Source: Trichopria drosophilae
Taxonomy: Eukaryota > Arthropoda > Insecta > Hymenoptera > Diapriidae
Assembly (NCBI GenBank): GCA_030407085.1
Contig: CM059587.1
Location: 80,093,001 to 80,157,000, forward strand
Direction of reading: 5' to 3'
DNA: 64,000 nt
This document shows positions 22,021-34,530 of this stretch, one piece after another. The translations under genes and the position numbers were made by a program. Positions within the stretch are counted from its first letter, which is position 1. The number at the start of each line of letters is the position of its first letter. The notes below the pieces were generated by a model. It saw nothing but the letters and a program-made list of their open reading frames with translations, did not search any database and was not told where the DNA came from.

Positions 22021-24150
22021 TACTGTTAATCAATGCAATATATAACTTCGACTGTGTAAGTTTATTGATTGAACCTCCGGCGATCAAAAGTATTTAAGCT
22101 TCGATTCGGCTGGTAAAGTATTGTCCAATAGCCGTATTTAAAAAATGGTTTAAATTTCAAATTTTAAAGGCAATCCTTATGCAGAATAGAGATCAATTTT
22201 TTTACCGTTACAAAAACTTCCACCTTACTTAATTTACATACAATAAAGTATATAATATATTTTCGGTAGTTTTTCACTTCAACTCGTGATTACTTTGTCA
22301 ATTTTAAAAATTTGGTAATGAAACAAAATGGAAATTACAGACTGAACCTTTTTATTAGCAAATGGAAAAAGAAAAAAATTAATATGTTTATAAACAAAAA
22401 AATTATCAATAATATCAACAATAAAGACACGAGGTCTTGACCTAATGTCTTTTTTTGTTTGTCATGAAAATATTCATTTGAAAATTTGCGTGAAGGAAAA
22501 AATCGCGTTCTTTTATGAATAATTGTTTATAACTTTTTACACGTTTATTGTAGACAGAATTTGATAACAAAATCTGAAAGAGCGATCAATTTTACGTCGC
22601 GAATGTTTTATCTTAAATTTTTTGAATTGTTTTTTACAGTCATTAAGTCAAATTTACAGTCAATAAGTCAAGAAATATTCCAAAAATATTGGTGAAATTT
22701 GTGTCCCCTTGGGCGTTAAAGGGTTAAACCACAATTTTATTTTTATTTAAAAATTATATGTTTTTCAAACATGCGAGAGTTGCGCATGAAATGTTGTCCT
22801 CTATTATAAAACACAAATAAACTGCCCTTACGCGTAAAAATTAGGAATTACATCAACACGAATGTTTATAAAAATGACTAAAAGTAATTAAAGCGCAGCA
22901 CTATTTGCACTATTCTGAAGCAGTTGAAAGTAATTAAATTTATGATTTAAACTTACCCTGTGATAATCTTACTATATTGAAAAATGAATTATTTGAAGGA
23001 ATTAATTCTTCTCTTAAAATCCAGTACATGATTATTTGTTTTAAATAAATCAGTTTCAAGTAAATATATTTCGTTAAAAGAAGTAAATTGTTGGTAGTGT
23101 GGACACGCAACTGCTCTTGTTAGCACACATATATTTCGGTTATAAAATAATATATTTATATCAAATCTAATATGTATGATATTTACGATATTTATGTTAT
23201 ACGTGATCATGAAATAAAATAAAAATATTTTCAAATTATGTCTGTGAAAAATAGAAATAAGGAAATAGAAGATTCAGCGTGCGTGCCTTATAGTACACAA
23301 AGTGTAACCGGATACCCTATCGGATATACAATAACCCAACCTAAATACGAGTTCTCGCGTTTTAGTTGCATTTGTCATTTTGTCATTATGCGATAACTAT
23401 AGGAATGTACCAGCATCGATTTGCAAGTGCGAAATAAACACGATCATTATTATATTCACACATGTAGAAAATTATATTTTGTTATACTATTCAATACGAA
23501 AGAAAGAATTAAAATTTGAAATTGAAAGCAGATCTTAGGTCCATACTTATTTGTTACTGTATATAAAACAATGCCCAAAACAGTGACTAATTGATTCTAA
23601 CAACCTTCAGGTTAAAATAAAAAATAAACGACTATGACTAAAACTAAAAGCATTCATCCGAAGCCATTCAACTTCATCAGTTGTAAAAAAAATGAGTATT
23701 GGACTTGAATGTAAGGAAATGAATTTACTATTCTAAATTTTACATTTGAAATTATTCAAATTCAATTAATAAATAAAATTTCAACAATTATTCACTAATT
23801 GAAACAAGACTAAAAAGTAAGAATAGAACAATGAAAGCTATATTATGCGAAAATCAACATAACGAGTGTAAAAAATGGTTATAAAATAAAGCTAACAAAT
23901 GAAGAATTGCCAGCAAACTAATTGAAGAAATACATTGGTTATATTGACTGCAAGATATAACAACTCATGAGATATGTTTCTTCAATTTATTTCTTGAAAT
24001 TCATTTAATTCTACAAATTAATTTTCAATTCTGTTAGTTTATTTCTATATGGTTTTATATTTTGCAGTTCATTCATAAAAAATTAAAAGGAATAACCGAT
24101 TCGCAAAAATGAGGTAGCAATATTGTAGAGAAGAGCAATAATACACATAA
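22021..24150. other. AT-rich intergenic DNA with a solo TTAA-type end
   Basis: About 2.1 kb without genes. At 22700-22730, CCCCTTGGGCGTTAAAGGG is followed by TTAA, which looks like the right terminus of a piggyBac-like MITE (compare CTCAAGGGG plus TTAA at 41.49 kb). A left partner could not be fixed; it may belong with the monomer block at 21655-22020. A minus-strand frame of 81 codons at 22989-23234 is Ile/Phe/Asn-rich and unrecognised. Confidence 0.4.
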
Positions 24151-25540
24151 GCTATGTGTATTGACAATTTATCCTTTATTTCTTCATTTCACGCAAATAA
24201 AAACTTCTTACTATACTCTTTTCCATTTTTTATTTAAAATCATTTCACTTCATTCTATTTCTTCATTTCATTTCTGTAATTTATGGAATCATTTTATACG
24301 TCCTTTCCTTCGTTTCACTTTTTAATGAAGTTTTATTCCATATAAACTTCATTCTTAGATTTAGGGATCAGTTTATTTATAGAACTTAATTTCCGCATTT
24401 CTTCACTTACTTCTAGTTAATTACATTTTTAGTTATATTCAATTTGTTGAAATTATTTTTACTTTCTTCCCTTCTGCTTATCTCATCTTAGAAATTTTCC
24501 TAATTTCTTTTATCGATCTTGGATTTTCCGTCATTTTATTTTTTCAATTCATTTCTTCAAGTTTTTCTTGTTCTGCAAATGAATTTAGTTTCTTTAGTTT
24601 TCAATTCTGATAGTTCTCGATTACTTTATCTTTTTCAGTTATAGAACATATCGTAGTAAAACACGACGAAAAAATGAAGCTAAAAGACAGAAACGACAGT
24701 GAACAATTTATTTACAGAGATATAATTTCGTTATTTCTTCACTTACCTCATTTTACATTTTCATATATATTTAAATTGATGAAATTTCTTTTTCTTTCTG
24801 GTCTTCCGATTATTTCATGTTGGACATTTGTTAATTCCTTTAGTACATCTTGGATTTTTTCGTCATTTCATTTCAGCAGTTCATTACTTCGCGTTCGTAG
24901 TAAAACACGATGAAGAAATTAAGCTAAAAGACAGAAACGACAGTGAACAATTTATTTGCAGAGATATAATTTCGCTATTTCTTCACTTACCTCATTTTAC
25001 GTTTTCAGATATATTTAAATGGTTGAAATTACTTTTTCTTATTCTAATGAATTTAGTTTCTTTAGATTTCGATTCAGTTTCTTTAGTTCTCTGTTACTTT
25101 ATCTTTTTCAGTTCACTCCTAACAAATTGAAAATTAAGAATCAAGACAAAAGAATGAAATTAAAATATTGTGGTAAAGCACGATGAAGATATGAAGATAA
25201 AGGCAGAAATGACAGTAAACAATTTATTTACAGAGGTATAATTTCGTTATTTCTTCACTTACTTCATTTTATGTTTTTCGACATATATTTATATTGTTGA
25301 AATTACTTTTTCTTTCTTCAATTCTTCTTATTTTGCGATTGTATTTAGTTTCTTTAGATTTTGATTCTGTTTCTGTACTTCTCTATTACTTTTTCTTCTT
25401 CAGTTCACTCATTAAAAAATGAAAGGAAAGAACCACTACGAGGCCATGAGAAGAAAATATTGTAGTGAAGCCTATGAAGAAATGAAGCTGAAAGACAAAA
25501 ATGACAATGAACAAAAAGAATTCCACGTTGAACAATGGTG
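24150..25540 (+). repeat. Degenerate TTCTTCATTT field, left block with 250-270 bp units
   Basis: The plus strand is rich in T and C, with TTTCTTC, TTCATTTC and TTCTTCACTT words throughout. Higher-order copies are visible: GACAGTGAACAATTTATTTA begins at about 24697, recurs with one change at about 24943 and again, more diverged, at about 25212 (spacing about 246 and 270 bp). Each is followed by ATAATTTCG..ATTTCTTCACTTACCTCATTTTA. A weaker copy lies near 24370. Two frames near 24674-25130 translate the repeat and are not genes. Confidence 0.75.
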
Positions 25541-25650
25541 TTAAACGATCCGAAGAAAAGAAGAAATAAGTCGAAAAAATTGAAAATTTTCTTTAAGAAT
25601 CCGTAAAGTATAGCCTTAAATCAATTACTTATTATTAAAATCTTAATGAA
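25541..25650. other. Junction of repeat field and island
   Basis: Short AT-rich transition with no feature seen. Confidence 0.3.
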
Positions 25651-26345
25651 CCGATAGGATCCTGGATAACCTCGGGAAAGATCACGCTAGAAATTTTTTG
25701 TACAATAACATTCTTCGGAGGTCAGCGAAATTTTCAATACAACGAAATATTTGTAGCAGGAACGGAGCTTCGATCGCGATAACAATAAAAGTGCTCGCTG
25801 CGTGCGAGGATCGCGGCAAGATCTCCATCGCGATTTCGAAAAGCGCAAAAAACAGCCGCCTAACCCCGGAGAGGCCGCGGGGTCGAGATTTTCTAGCGCG
25901 AGAGACGGATGAGAATTTCCGAGGTAACGAGGAATTAAGTGAAGCAGAAAATTTAAATGCTTACGCACATGCATATACGCGTTTGCCAGGCGGCGGCGAT
26001 CTTTCCAGGGTATGCCGAGTGTCCGTAACTGTGTCCGTACGTGTGTCCATGCATGTGTCCGTGTGTGGGTGCGAGCGGTGCACACACTCGTGCGTGAGTC
26101 GAGTGTGTGGTATGAATTGTGTGCTTACAATACTATAGGCGATGCTGCCTATACTTAAACCAGAGAGAGCGACGAGAGCGAGAAAGGCTAAAAGTGCGAG
26201 CGAGAAAGAGCCAGCGAGAGAGCAGAAGGGAGAGATAAGATGTTCTCCAGCAGGTGATGGTACGGTCAGAGGTCGCCCCCTACTTCGCCGATGTAGATTT
26301 TCCTGTCGTTTTGCCGAGTCGCCTGGTAACGAGTAATGGCAGTTT
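25650..26345. other. CpG-rich island inside the repeat field
   Basis: CpG-dense, single-copy-looking DNA (GAGGCCGCGGGGTCGAG near 25871), a TGTCCGTGTG-type tract at 26018-26110 and a GAGAGAGCGACGAGAGCGAG-type purine tract at 26160-26250. Overlapping frames on both strands (132 codons minus, 146 plus) exclude each other and show no domain; the Thr/His/Arg-rich translation at 26000-26085 comes from the TG tract. GA-rich plus CpG-rich DNA is typical of insect promoter or 5'-UTR DNA, where GAGA-factor-like proteins bind, but no transcript evidence exists here. Confidence 0.4.
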
Positions 26346-27060
26346 TTAAACCTGATTTTCGTTGTCAGGCGTGCATCTACTTAACCCTCATCTTCATTTA
26401 TCGTTAATTAACCCATTTTTAACTAAAAGCACCGGATAATAGTCGAGTTACATACAAAAATTTATTTCTGAATCAAGATTTACATGAAGAAATAACGTTT
26501 GGAAAAAGGAACCTCAAAATTAAGTGATAAACGTTACCGTAAATTACGGTGCTCGTCACCATCCAAAAATATTAGGCTAGTGTATTGATTACCATTGGAG
26601 AAAATGGAACTTCGGGCGTTTATTATTTTAGCTATCGCGAACGGCGAACGGTGAGAATATTAATCCTCTTTGCTATAGTCAATATTGATGTGTAACGAAT
26701 ATTTGTAATGAGTCAGCATGTTTCTGGAGGAATGTGAACCGAGGTAATTGTTGCGAACAGTCATTGTGCGTTCGAATGTGGAGTATATCACGAGCCGCAC
26801 TTTTGTTGCTGAACGATCCGGGGCTGGGTAATAACTATGGCATAAACAACGTTGATGAGAACTATACGCGTACGTGAAATGTCCCGAGTAAAAATGATTT
26901 ATATGTTGGTGTACGTAATTGTACGCGGATGTTCGTACATGGTTGCGTACGATGCTGCGATTAGATTCGATGCTTAGATGCATATATATTTATAAATTTA
27001 GAAAAAGTTATTTGAAGATATTTTAAACAAAATTATTGAGGAATCGAAAAGAAGATATTT
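26346..27060. other. Intergenic DNA with moderately CpG-rich part
   Basis: From 26640 to 26985 CG words rise again (GTACGCGGATGTTCG near 26921). A 107-codon minus-strand frame (26660-26983) is His/Tyr/Ser-rich without a known domain. TGAGTCAGCA at 26709 matches the Maf/AP-1 core by eye, one short match only. No gene called. Confidence 0.35.
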
Positions 27061-29700
27061 AGAAATAACGAAACCATATGTTTTTCTTCGGGTTTAATAT
27101 ATATTTCAATAATTATCTTTACATTTCTTCTTCTTTAATTTCATTTTGTGCATGATTTCTTCATTTCATCAGTTAACATTATTTCTTCACTTTTGTCCAT
27201 TGCTTATTTTCATCCGTTAATATTATTTCTTCATTTCTGTCTATTGCTTCTTTTCATTTCTTTTCTTCTCTTAATTCCGTAACTTTATTTCTTCCTTTCT
27301 TTTCAATAGTTATTTTCTTCTTTTCATTTCTCATGTAATTTCTTCAATTAATTCCTCATCTTCATTTCTCCCATTTTCCACTCTATTTATTTTGTTCAAT
27401 GTTGAAGTTATCTTCTCTCAGTCTATCTCAGTCAACTATTTAAGGTGATATCTTTGAAGATATACAAAAAGTTTGAATTAAAATACAGATTAATTTCTTA
27501 ATTTTTCTTTCTTCATCTTTCCAATGGCTATGTAGAACTTATTTCGTCGGCATCTTATTAATCAATGACAGCTTAACTATATCTTCATATTGCTTCACAT
27601 CGGATTCACCTTCTCATTCTTATACTTAATTTCTTCATCACATTCCTTAACTTAATTTCCTTATTCATCTGTTCCTTTTATTTTAATTGTTCAAAGCGAC
27701 ACTTATCTTGTTGTTTCTTCACAACAAAATTTTAGTTCATTACACCTTCTTCATTTATTTAGTTATTTCGATCATTGTATTTCTTCACTTCTTGCCGATA
27801 ATTACACAATGCCAATGTTCATTAATGAGTTCATAATTTAAATAACTCCATGCTTCAATTTTTTAACTGGGTCGAAGTAATACCTTGCACATAAGTTCTA
27901 AACCATTTAATAATATCTGTATAAAATTATTTCATGATGATTTTCGCCTTGCATTTAAAGAGTCAACATCATATTTTCTTCACTCTATTCTTCAGTTAAA
28001 GGGAATATTTTCTTTATAAACTTGGTCGTTTTTACTGTTTTTAAGGCCTCTGATTGCTTCTTTTCTTCACTTATCTGAACTCAAATTTTAAAAATATGTT
28101 CGTTTTCTTTACATTTATTGTTTTCTTCTTTTTAATTTTTATAATATTATATTGCTTCTTTGCATAACAGTTCATCATAAATCATTGTTTATTTGACTTC
28201 ATTTTTTATACTTCTTCCTTCATTTCATCTTTTATTGTCAATTCTTACATGGGTTTAACTTTTTAAATCATTTTTATGTGAATTATTCTCATGATTACTA
28301 ATTCTGTATCTTATTTTTCTTTTTATTTAATAAATCAATAATTTCCTTCTGAATGAACGTTTACCATTTGATCTCTTCATTTTAACTTCATTAACTTATT
28401 GTATTTCTTTTTCTATTTATTACCCTATATTTGGAGTTTTCAACACTTTCAAAGTTTACAACTATTAAAAACAATAATAATTTAACTTAGTAAAAGGAAA
28501 TGAAGAAATTGAATAGGTATAAAGTGTGCAAGAGACATAATTAGGTTAGAATCATATATACAATGAATTGATGAAGTAAAAGTAAATGCCTTATAAGCGA
28601 TGGCAAAAGACTGGAAGGAATGAATTGAAACATTGTCTTATTAGAAAAATCTATATGCATTATTGAAGTGATAAATATAGGAATAAATTACAGTATGAAA
28701 ATAAACGATGATTCATCAAATAACGTAAGCTGGAAACAAAGCCAACGACTTTCATTTTTTACGTCTATACTATATGTATTAACATTATTTTACTTTTTCA
28801 CTTCATATCACCAGTTAAATTTACATTCATCATTTGATTTCGCTGCAAACATTTTTATTATGTATCTTTTTATATCTTCTTCAAATTAGTTTCATTACAA
28901 CGTCATCTTCATAGTTTAGCTTTGCGTATATTTCTTCCTTGTAAATTTTTAATTCCATTCGCTCCCATTTTCACTCAGTATACAAATCATTTATACTTTT
29001 CTCTATTTTCGTTTTTTCCATTTTTTACATAAACCTTATCACTTCAATCTTCATATCATTTAAGCAAACATTTAACTCTTCCATTTGTATTAAACGCCAA
29101 TACTTTTATAAGTTATTTCTTCATTTTCCAATTACATTAAATACATTGTCATATAAATATTTCGAAGTTATTTCTTCATTTAGCCTGTCCAGTTCTTCCG
29201 TTTAGAACTAATCATTTAGACATTTATTTATGGAATTCCTTTTAATCACCCATATCTTTGTTTCACATTATAGTCAAATATTATTCTACGTAAACTTCAT
29301 TTTTAGGTTTGGAACTCAATTTATGTAGAGAACTATAACTTCGTAATTTCTTCACTTACTTCATTTTACGTTTTCAATTGTATTTAAATTGTTGAAATTA
29401 CTTTTTCTTTCTTCCCTTCTGATCATGCTCTATATTTATTGATTTCTACAGCCGATCTTGGATTTTGTCACGTCATTTCGTTTGTTTAATTCATTTCGAC
29501 AAGTTCTTCTTACTCTGCTAATTTCTTCAGTTTCTTTAATTTTCAATTGTATCAGTTTTCTTTTCTATTAATCTTGTTCGGGTCGCTCAATTTAACAAAT
29601 CTCATTTATATTTATACTGCATATCTTCATTTCTTATTTACAACATTTCTCTTCCCTCAGATGAAGCAAACTTGTGGTAAATAGTTTTTATATTATCTTT
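27060..29700 (+). repeat. Degenerate TTCTTCATTT field, middle block
   Basis: Plus-strand T/C-rich, with TTTCTTC, TTCATTTC, CTTCATTT and TTCACTTC recurring every few tens of bases for 2.6 kb. At about 29310-29590 the order ATTTCTTCACTTACTTCATTTTA, GTTGAAATTAC, TTTCTTCCCTTCTG, GATCTTGGATTTT repeats the unit seen at 24.4 kb, so the two blocks share ancestry. One weak patch (about 28490-28740) is not repeat-like. No real ORF. Confidence 0.7.
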
Positions 29701-29980
29701 GAATCTCTGCCTATGTTACGTTATTAAGAAGATAACTAATAGTGATTATTTGGAAATGTTCGTTCACTTAATTTTATTACATTATTTTGTCATACTAACC
29801 CTCAAATACACGCGAACTAATATATAAGTCTTGTTAAGTTATCCCTAAAATCTGCTTCGAAAAAATATAAAAACAAATTGAAGATCCTTAGGACGCCAAC
29901 ATCTCTGTTTATGTGACGTTAATAAGTCGTCGAAAAACTAACTGAAAAATGATATCGTAATTTTTCGGCGAATTGAGTTC
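29700..29980. other. AT-rich spacer
   Basis: Transition between the repeat field and the next island. No feature seen. Confidence 0.35.
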
Positions 29981-30380
29981 TTCCTCTCGCAATTTTTTTA
30001 GGGCCCGCTCTTGCGGTGAAGAGAGCAGCACTTAGTCAAACGGCCCGGTCCTCGACGAAAACGATTGTACTCTGGGATTCGCGATTAGGATCAGCCCCGA
30101 GGTTCTCCGTCGACGCGAATTGCTAAACGGCCTCTTGCATACGCTAAATCGCCATGGGCCGTCGCTCCGCAGGGCGATTCTTCACTTTCGAAACACGGAG
30201 CAGAAGATTTCGCGACAAGACCACCGAAAAGGACTAGAAAATCCTCGATTTCGCAATCCCGTTCGCACCGGCCACTTTTTCTCGTAATAAGGCAATGTTG
30301 ACACTTCGACCTCAACTTCAGGGCCGCAAATTTAATTCTTACCTTTAACGGAACTAATCCATTGACGAAATATTTCAAAT
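29980..30380. other. CpG-rich island inside the repeat field
   Basis: CpG-dense (CCCCGAGGTTCTCCGTCGAC near 30094, GGGCCGTCGCTCCGCAGGG near 30156). A minus-strand frame of 95 codons (30091-30378) spans most of it and contains Cys, Arg and Glu clusters but no domain I recognise; it may or may not be an exon. Flanked on both sides by T/C-rich repeats. Confidence 0.4.
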
Positions 30381-30419
30381 TTTTTGTATTTTTCTATCGA
30401 TATTTATCAATTTGGCATG

Positions 30420-33400
30420 TTTAGACCTGAAGCAAAATGTTATATTCTTCATTATATTATCTGATCGTGTAAGAGTTTCTTCTGAATTCTGGGTCTCATT
30501 TCTTCATTTTTACATTTTACAAATAATTTTTTATTTTCCTTCATCATTTTTTTAATTTTAGTTCCTCATTTCTTTTATGTTGTGCTTCTTTTCCCGTTGA
30601 GCTGTTCTTTCAGTCTATTTATTGGGTTTATGCGAATATTACTTCATATCTTCATTTCCCTTCGTTTCTTCGAAATGTTAAGGCCAAATTCTTCCTTTTA
30701 AATTTCCATTCATTTCAGTGCATGTGCTATGCGTCCCTTTTTATTTAACTTCATCAGCTTTAATTTCTTTTATTTCTTCTTTTTATTCACTATTCTATTT
30801 TGTGTCACTTTTTGGCATATCATTTTTCTTAATTAGTATATTTTTTAGTCTATCCTCATTATGCGTTCAAAATTTTACTTCCCCAAAAGTCAACAAATTA
30901 TTTCATAACTTTATTATTCCTTTTCGTTTCTACAATTATATTTTTCTTCGCCTGATAAACTTCATTCCATTATAGAAGAGAATAAAAAATGTTTTAATAA
31001 CGAAATTTAATAACATTTGTTAAAAGTCACTTTTATGATTTTGATTTTTGTAAATATTCATCAATATTTATTATTTCTTTACTAAACACTACTTATTCGG
31101 ACCTCATTCTATCCTTTCAATGTATTTCTTCGCTGTTTATCTTCAATATCATTTATGCGGAAACGACATTGGCTTTTACTTTTATTGAAGTTATTCTTCT
31201 TACTTCTACACTTTCTTTAACTTTATACATGAGATTTTATATATGTTTATCTGAAGATTATACTTAATTTACGTATTTCTTCTTTTTATGATTTTATTTT
31301 TCGACATTTAATATTATATCGATATATCGTATTGTGTTTTTAAATCACTTCATATGATATTTTTTCAATTTGTTTACTGTCTAAGTCTATTTCTTCATCT
31401 CTCTGGATAATATACCTTATTTTTGTTTGAAGTTTTACAATTTCTTCATCCGTTCATATATACGAAATATCTACGTTGAACTTTAGCCTCTTATTAAATG
31501 ATTTTGCTTCACATTGTTGATGCGATTTCCATTGTTATTTTGTTTCTTCGTTACTCATTCTTAATCCTGCATTAATCGTGACCATGTACAATCGCGTGGT
31601 CATCGAACAATTGTTTCCAAATATTCTTCATGCGGACTTTGATTTCTTTTAGATTCCATTTCTTCATTTTAGTTTTAACAACTTTTTTCTATGTCAACTT
31701 CAACTTGAGCTGTAGTTATTTTAGATTTCTTCAAATTTTATATTTAGTTTTTCTGCATTGTCATTTTAACGTCAACTGATTATCTTCATTTTATTAATAT
31801 CTTCATTTCTTGCTTCTAAGTCTTCTAGATCTTTACATGATCCTAGAAAAATAATTTAATATATTTTGTTCCTTTATACCATTTAAATTTTTTCAAGACA
31901 ATTCTTAACTTCCAGTCTTCAAAACATGTCTTCCTTGTTATAACTTTAGTATTTACCGATAAATTTCTTACCATAATTTCACCTTCGCCCTTTAACATTT
32001 ACAATATCTTTAATCCTTCGTTTTAAATTCGTTTTAAGTTTTAATTCTTCAGTTTTACCATTTCTTCATTTTTTCTTCATTTAGTTTTATTTTGTCACAA
32101 TTTTTTCTTTTATTTATACTTTTCATTAAAAGTTTTGTGATTAATCTATTTGCAAGATAATATTTCAGTATATTTCTTCATTTTTGGTTATCGTTGTGTT
32201 ATATGTTGTGAATTAATTTAATGCAGATTTTTTCTTTATTTGTAGTCACTTCGTTAACTTTATCTTCAAAATTTATTCGGACGAATAATTGTAATACTGC
32301 TAGTTTATATTATGCCATTTCTTCTTTTTTCTCCGCTTAATTTTGTCCGTTCTCCATTTTAGCATTTTAGTTTGTTTTTACCTTGCCATACTCCATTATA
32401 TCGTAACGATTTGTACTTCTACATAAACTTCAATGTAACTCGTTCACCACTTTTTATCCATCCTTCAATAATATCCATCCAACTATTTTCTTCATTTCTT
32501 TTATTTGTGCTTTTCATTAAAAGTTTTCTCCTATGTCATGTGATTAATCTATTTACAAGATCATATTTCAGTTTATTTCTGCATTTTAATCAGCTTCATT
32601 AACATTATCTTCAAAATTGATTCAGACGCATAATTCTGATATTTAATATTGTTAGTTTCGGTCATGCCATTTCTTGTTTTTTCTTCACCTAATTTTCTTC
32701 GTTCTCCAGTTTAGCATTTTGGTTTGTTGTTACCATGCTACGTTCCATTATATTATCTTTATTTTTATTATAAATAATATATATAAGATAATATACTTAA
32801 TATTATATTATCTTACTTTTGATCCTACCAGAAATAATAGTCCGCGAACTATTTTCTTTGGATTTTTCTTCGGTTTTTTCTTCGTTTTTTTTTATTTGTA
32901 CGTTTGGTTAAGTTTTCTATTATGTCAAGTCATTAATCTATTTAGAAGATGACATTTCTGTTTATTTCTTGATTTTAGGTTACCGTTGTATTGTATGTCG
33001 TCAATTATTTTTAGTAATTTCGTTAACTTTATCTTCAAAATTCATTCGGATGCATAATTGTAATATTGTTATTTTATGTCATGACATTTCTTCTTTTATC
33101 TTCCCTTAATATTGTCTGTTCTCCAGTTAGCATTTGGTTTTTTTTTATTTTACCATGCTCCATTACATCTTAACGATTTTTACTTAGACATAAACTTCTA
33201 TGTAACTGGTTTACCACTGTTCATCCTTCCTGAAATAATACCCTCGTTTTCTTCTTTTCTTTTATTTACAATTTTCATTAAAAGTATTCTCATTTGTGAT
33301 GTGATTAATTTATTTACAAGATAATATTTCAGCTTATTTCTTCCTATTCAGTACCTCAGTTAACTTTATTTTCAAAATTCATCCTGACGCATAATTATTG

Positions 33401-33850
33401 TTATTTTATGTCATGCCATTTCTTCTTTTTTCTTCACTTAATTTTGTCCGTTCTCCAATTTAGTATTTTGGTTTGTTTTTAATTTTTCAATTTTCATAAT
33501 TTCTGCACTATATACCTCGAACTAATTTCTTCGTTTTTTAATTTGGTTCATGATTTGTTTCTACTTCATTGCAGTTTTGCTTTCAGTATACTTCATTCCG
33601 TCCAGTATTTAAAAAATCATTTCAATGGGGTGCCAAAATCATTGTTAGATTACAGTAAAATTAAAATGAAAGTTTCTTCTACGAAAACAATAATTATTCA
33701 ATTCCAGCACATTATTTGAAGTAAACATACTTTGTTACCAGAACTTCATTTGTGTTTCCTATTTATTCGTTTATTACATCCTTCCGTATCTGACTTCGCT
33801 TGATTTCATTTTCTTCTTTTCTTTCGTCATTCCTTTCATATTCTCAGAGG
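30420..33850 (+). repeat. Degenerate TTCTTCATTT field, right block with 330-420 bp units
   Basis: The same T/C-rich words continue for 3.4 kb. A clear higher-order array lies at about 32090-33530. The sequence TTTGTCCGTTCTCCA (variants TTTTCTTCGTTCTCC, ATTGTCTGTTCTCC) occurs at about 32342, 32693, 33112 and 33442, giving spacings of about 351, 419 and 330 bp. The long spacing holds an extra AT-rich ATATATAAGATAATAT insertion near 32770-32820. Each unit also has CTTTTCATTAAAAGT, GTGATTAAT, TTACAAGAT and TTCAAAATTCAT in the same order. Four Phe/Leu-rich frames (30718-33324) are translations of the repeat and look like membrane segments only for that reason. Confidence 0.75.
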
Positions 33851-34060
33851 TGGTTCGCATGTATCTTCAAACGCAGTCAAATAGCTTGAGCAATGTCATT
33901 TCCTACCCGACGTTCAGAACTTCACAATAAGTGAAATATATCATTCTTTCTTTCCCCCAGAACAAAAACTGATATAGTAATACCAGCGATTAAAGAAATT
34001 GCTAATTAGTTAATACTACAATAAAAAAATGTTTTCTGGTGCATAATTTGCGAAAGTTCG
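33851..34060. other. Repeat-field edge
   Basis: T/C words fade out into ordinary AT-rich sequence. Nothing recognised. Confidence 0.3.
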
Positions 34061-34530
34061 AATTCAATTCCCCTGAGGGAGCTGAGCTTCCGAAGAAAGC
34101 TCCGAGCTGTAGGCGCGATCGGTTACTCATATTACGATTGCAGGAATGTCGGACATAACCTCAAACTTATGGAGGAATATCGCGAGAGCATGTAGCGACG
34201 CTCTCGCGCCTCGTATAAGAGAGCTATTTCAGGTAATACGTAAGTCAGTCAATAAGAATTTCAGCCACGAAGAGCTGGCCGTCGTGCGAGAGAACTAAAG
34301 AGCCACAAGGGGCACATGAGGTGGGCGGGGGAGGGGGCGGGAGGGCGAAGATCGAGAGGAGGATAGGCCGGGGGGAGTGGGACCGAGAGAGAGGCGAGAT
34401 GCGTGTGAAAAGGCCGCACTCCGATACAGGTTACGTTCCTGGTGGGAACGACTCGTAGTCGTCTAAAATGTTGATTTTACTAAAAGGCGAGCGCATGATC
34501 TGAAGGACGATCCTCGGCCCGTTATCTTCT
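34060..34530. other. CpG/G-rich island with G-quadruplex motif
   Basis: Contains CGCGAGAGCATGTAGCGACG (near 34171) and, at about 34323-34345, four G-runs separated by one base each (GGGCGGGGGAGGGGGCGGG), a textbook G-quadruplex pattern on the plus strand. A GAGAGAGAGGCGAG purine tract follows. Similar in make-up to the island at 25.7-26.3 kb. A regulatory element or 5' exon is plausible; no ORF of note. Confidence 0.45.

Noticed and set aside
24674..25130. Two similar 79- and 100-codon frames, possible gene duplicates
   Set aside because: The similarity is that of the 250-270 bp repeat units themselves.
25687..26138. 132- and 146-codon overlapping frames
   Set aside because: They are mutually exclusive, and the Thr/His/Arg or Val/Ser-rich part comes from a TG/CA tract. 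No domain.
26709..26718. Maf/AP-1-type site TGAGTCAGCA
   Set aside because: A single ten-base match is expected by chance at this scale.
30718..33324. Phe/Leu-rich frames resembling small membrane proteins
   Set aside because: They translate the T/C-rich repeat field; the hydrophobicity follows from TTT/CTT/TTC codons.
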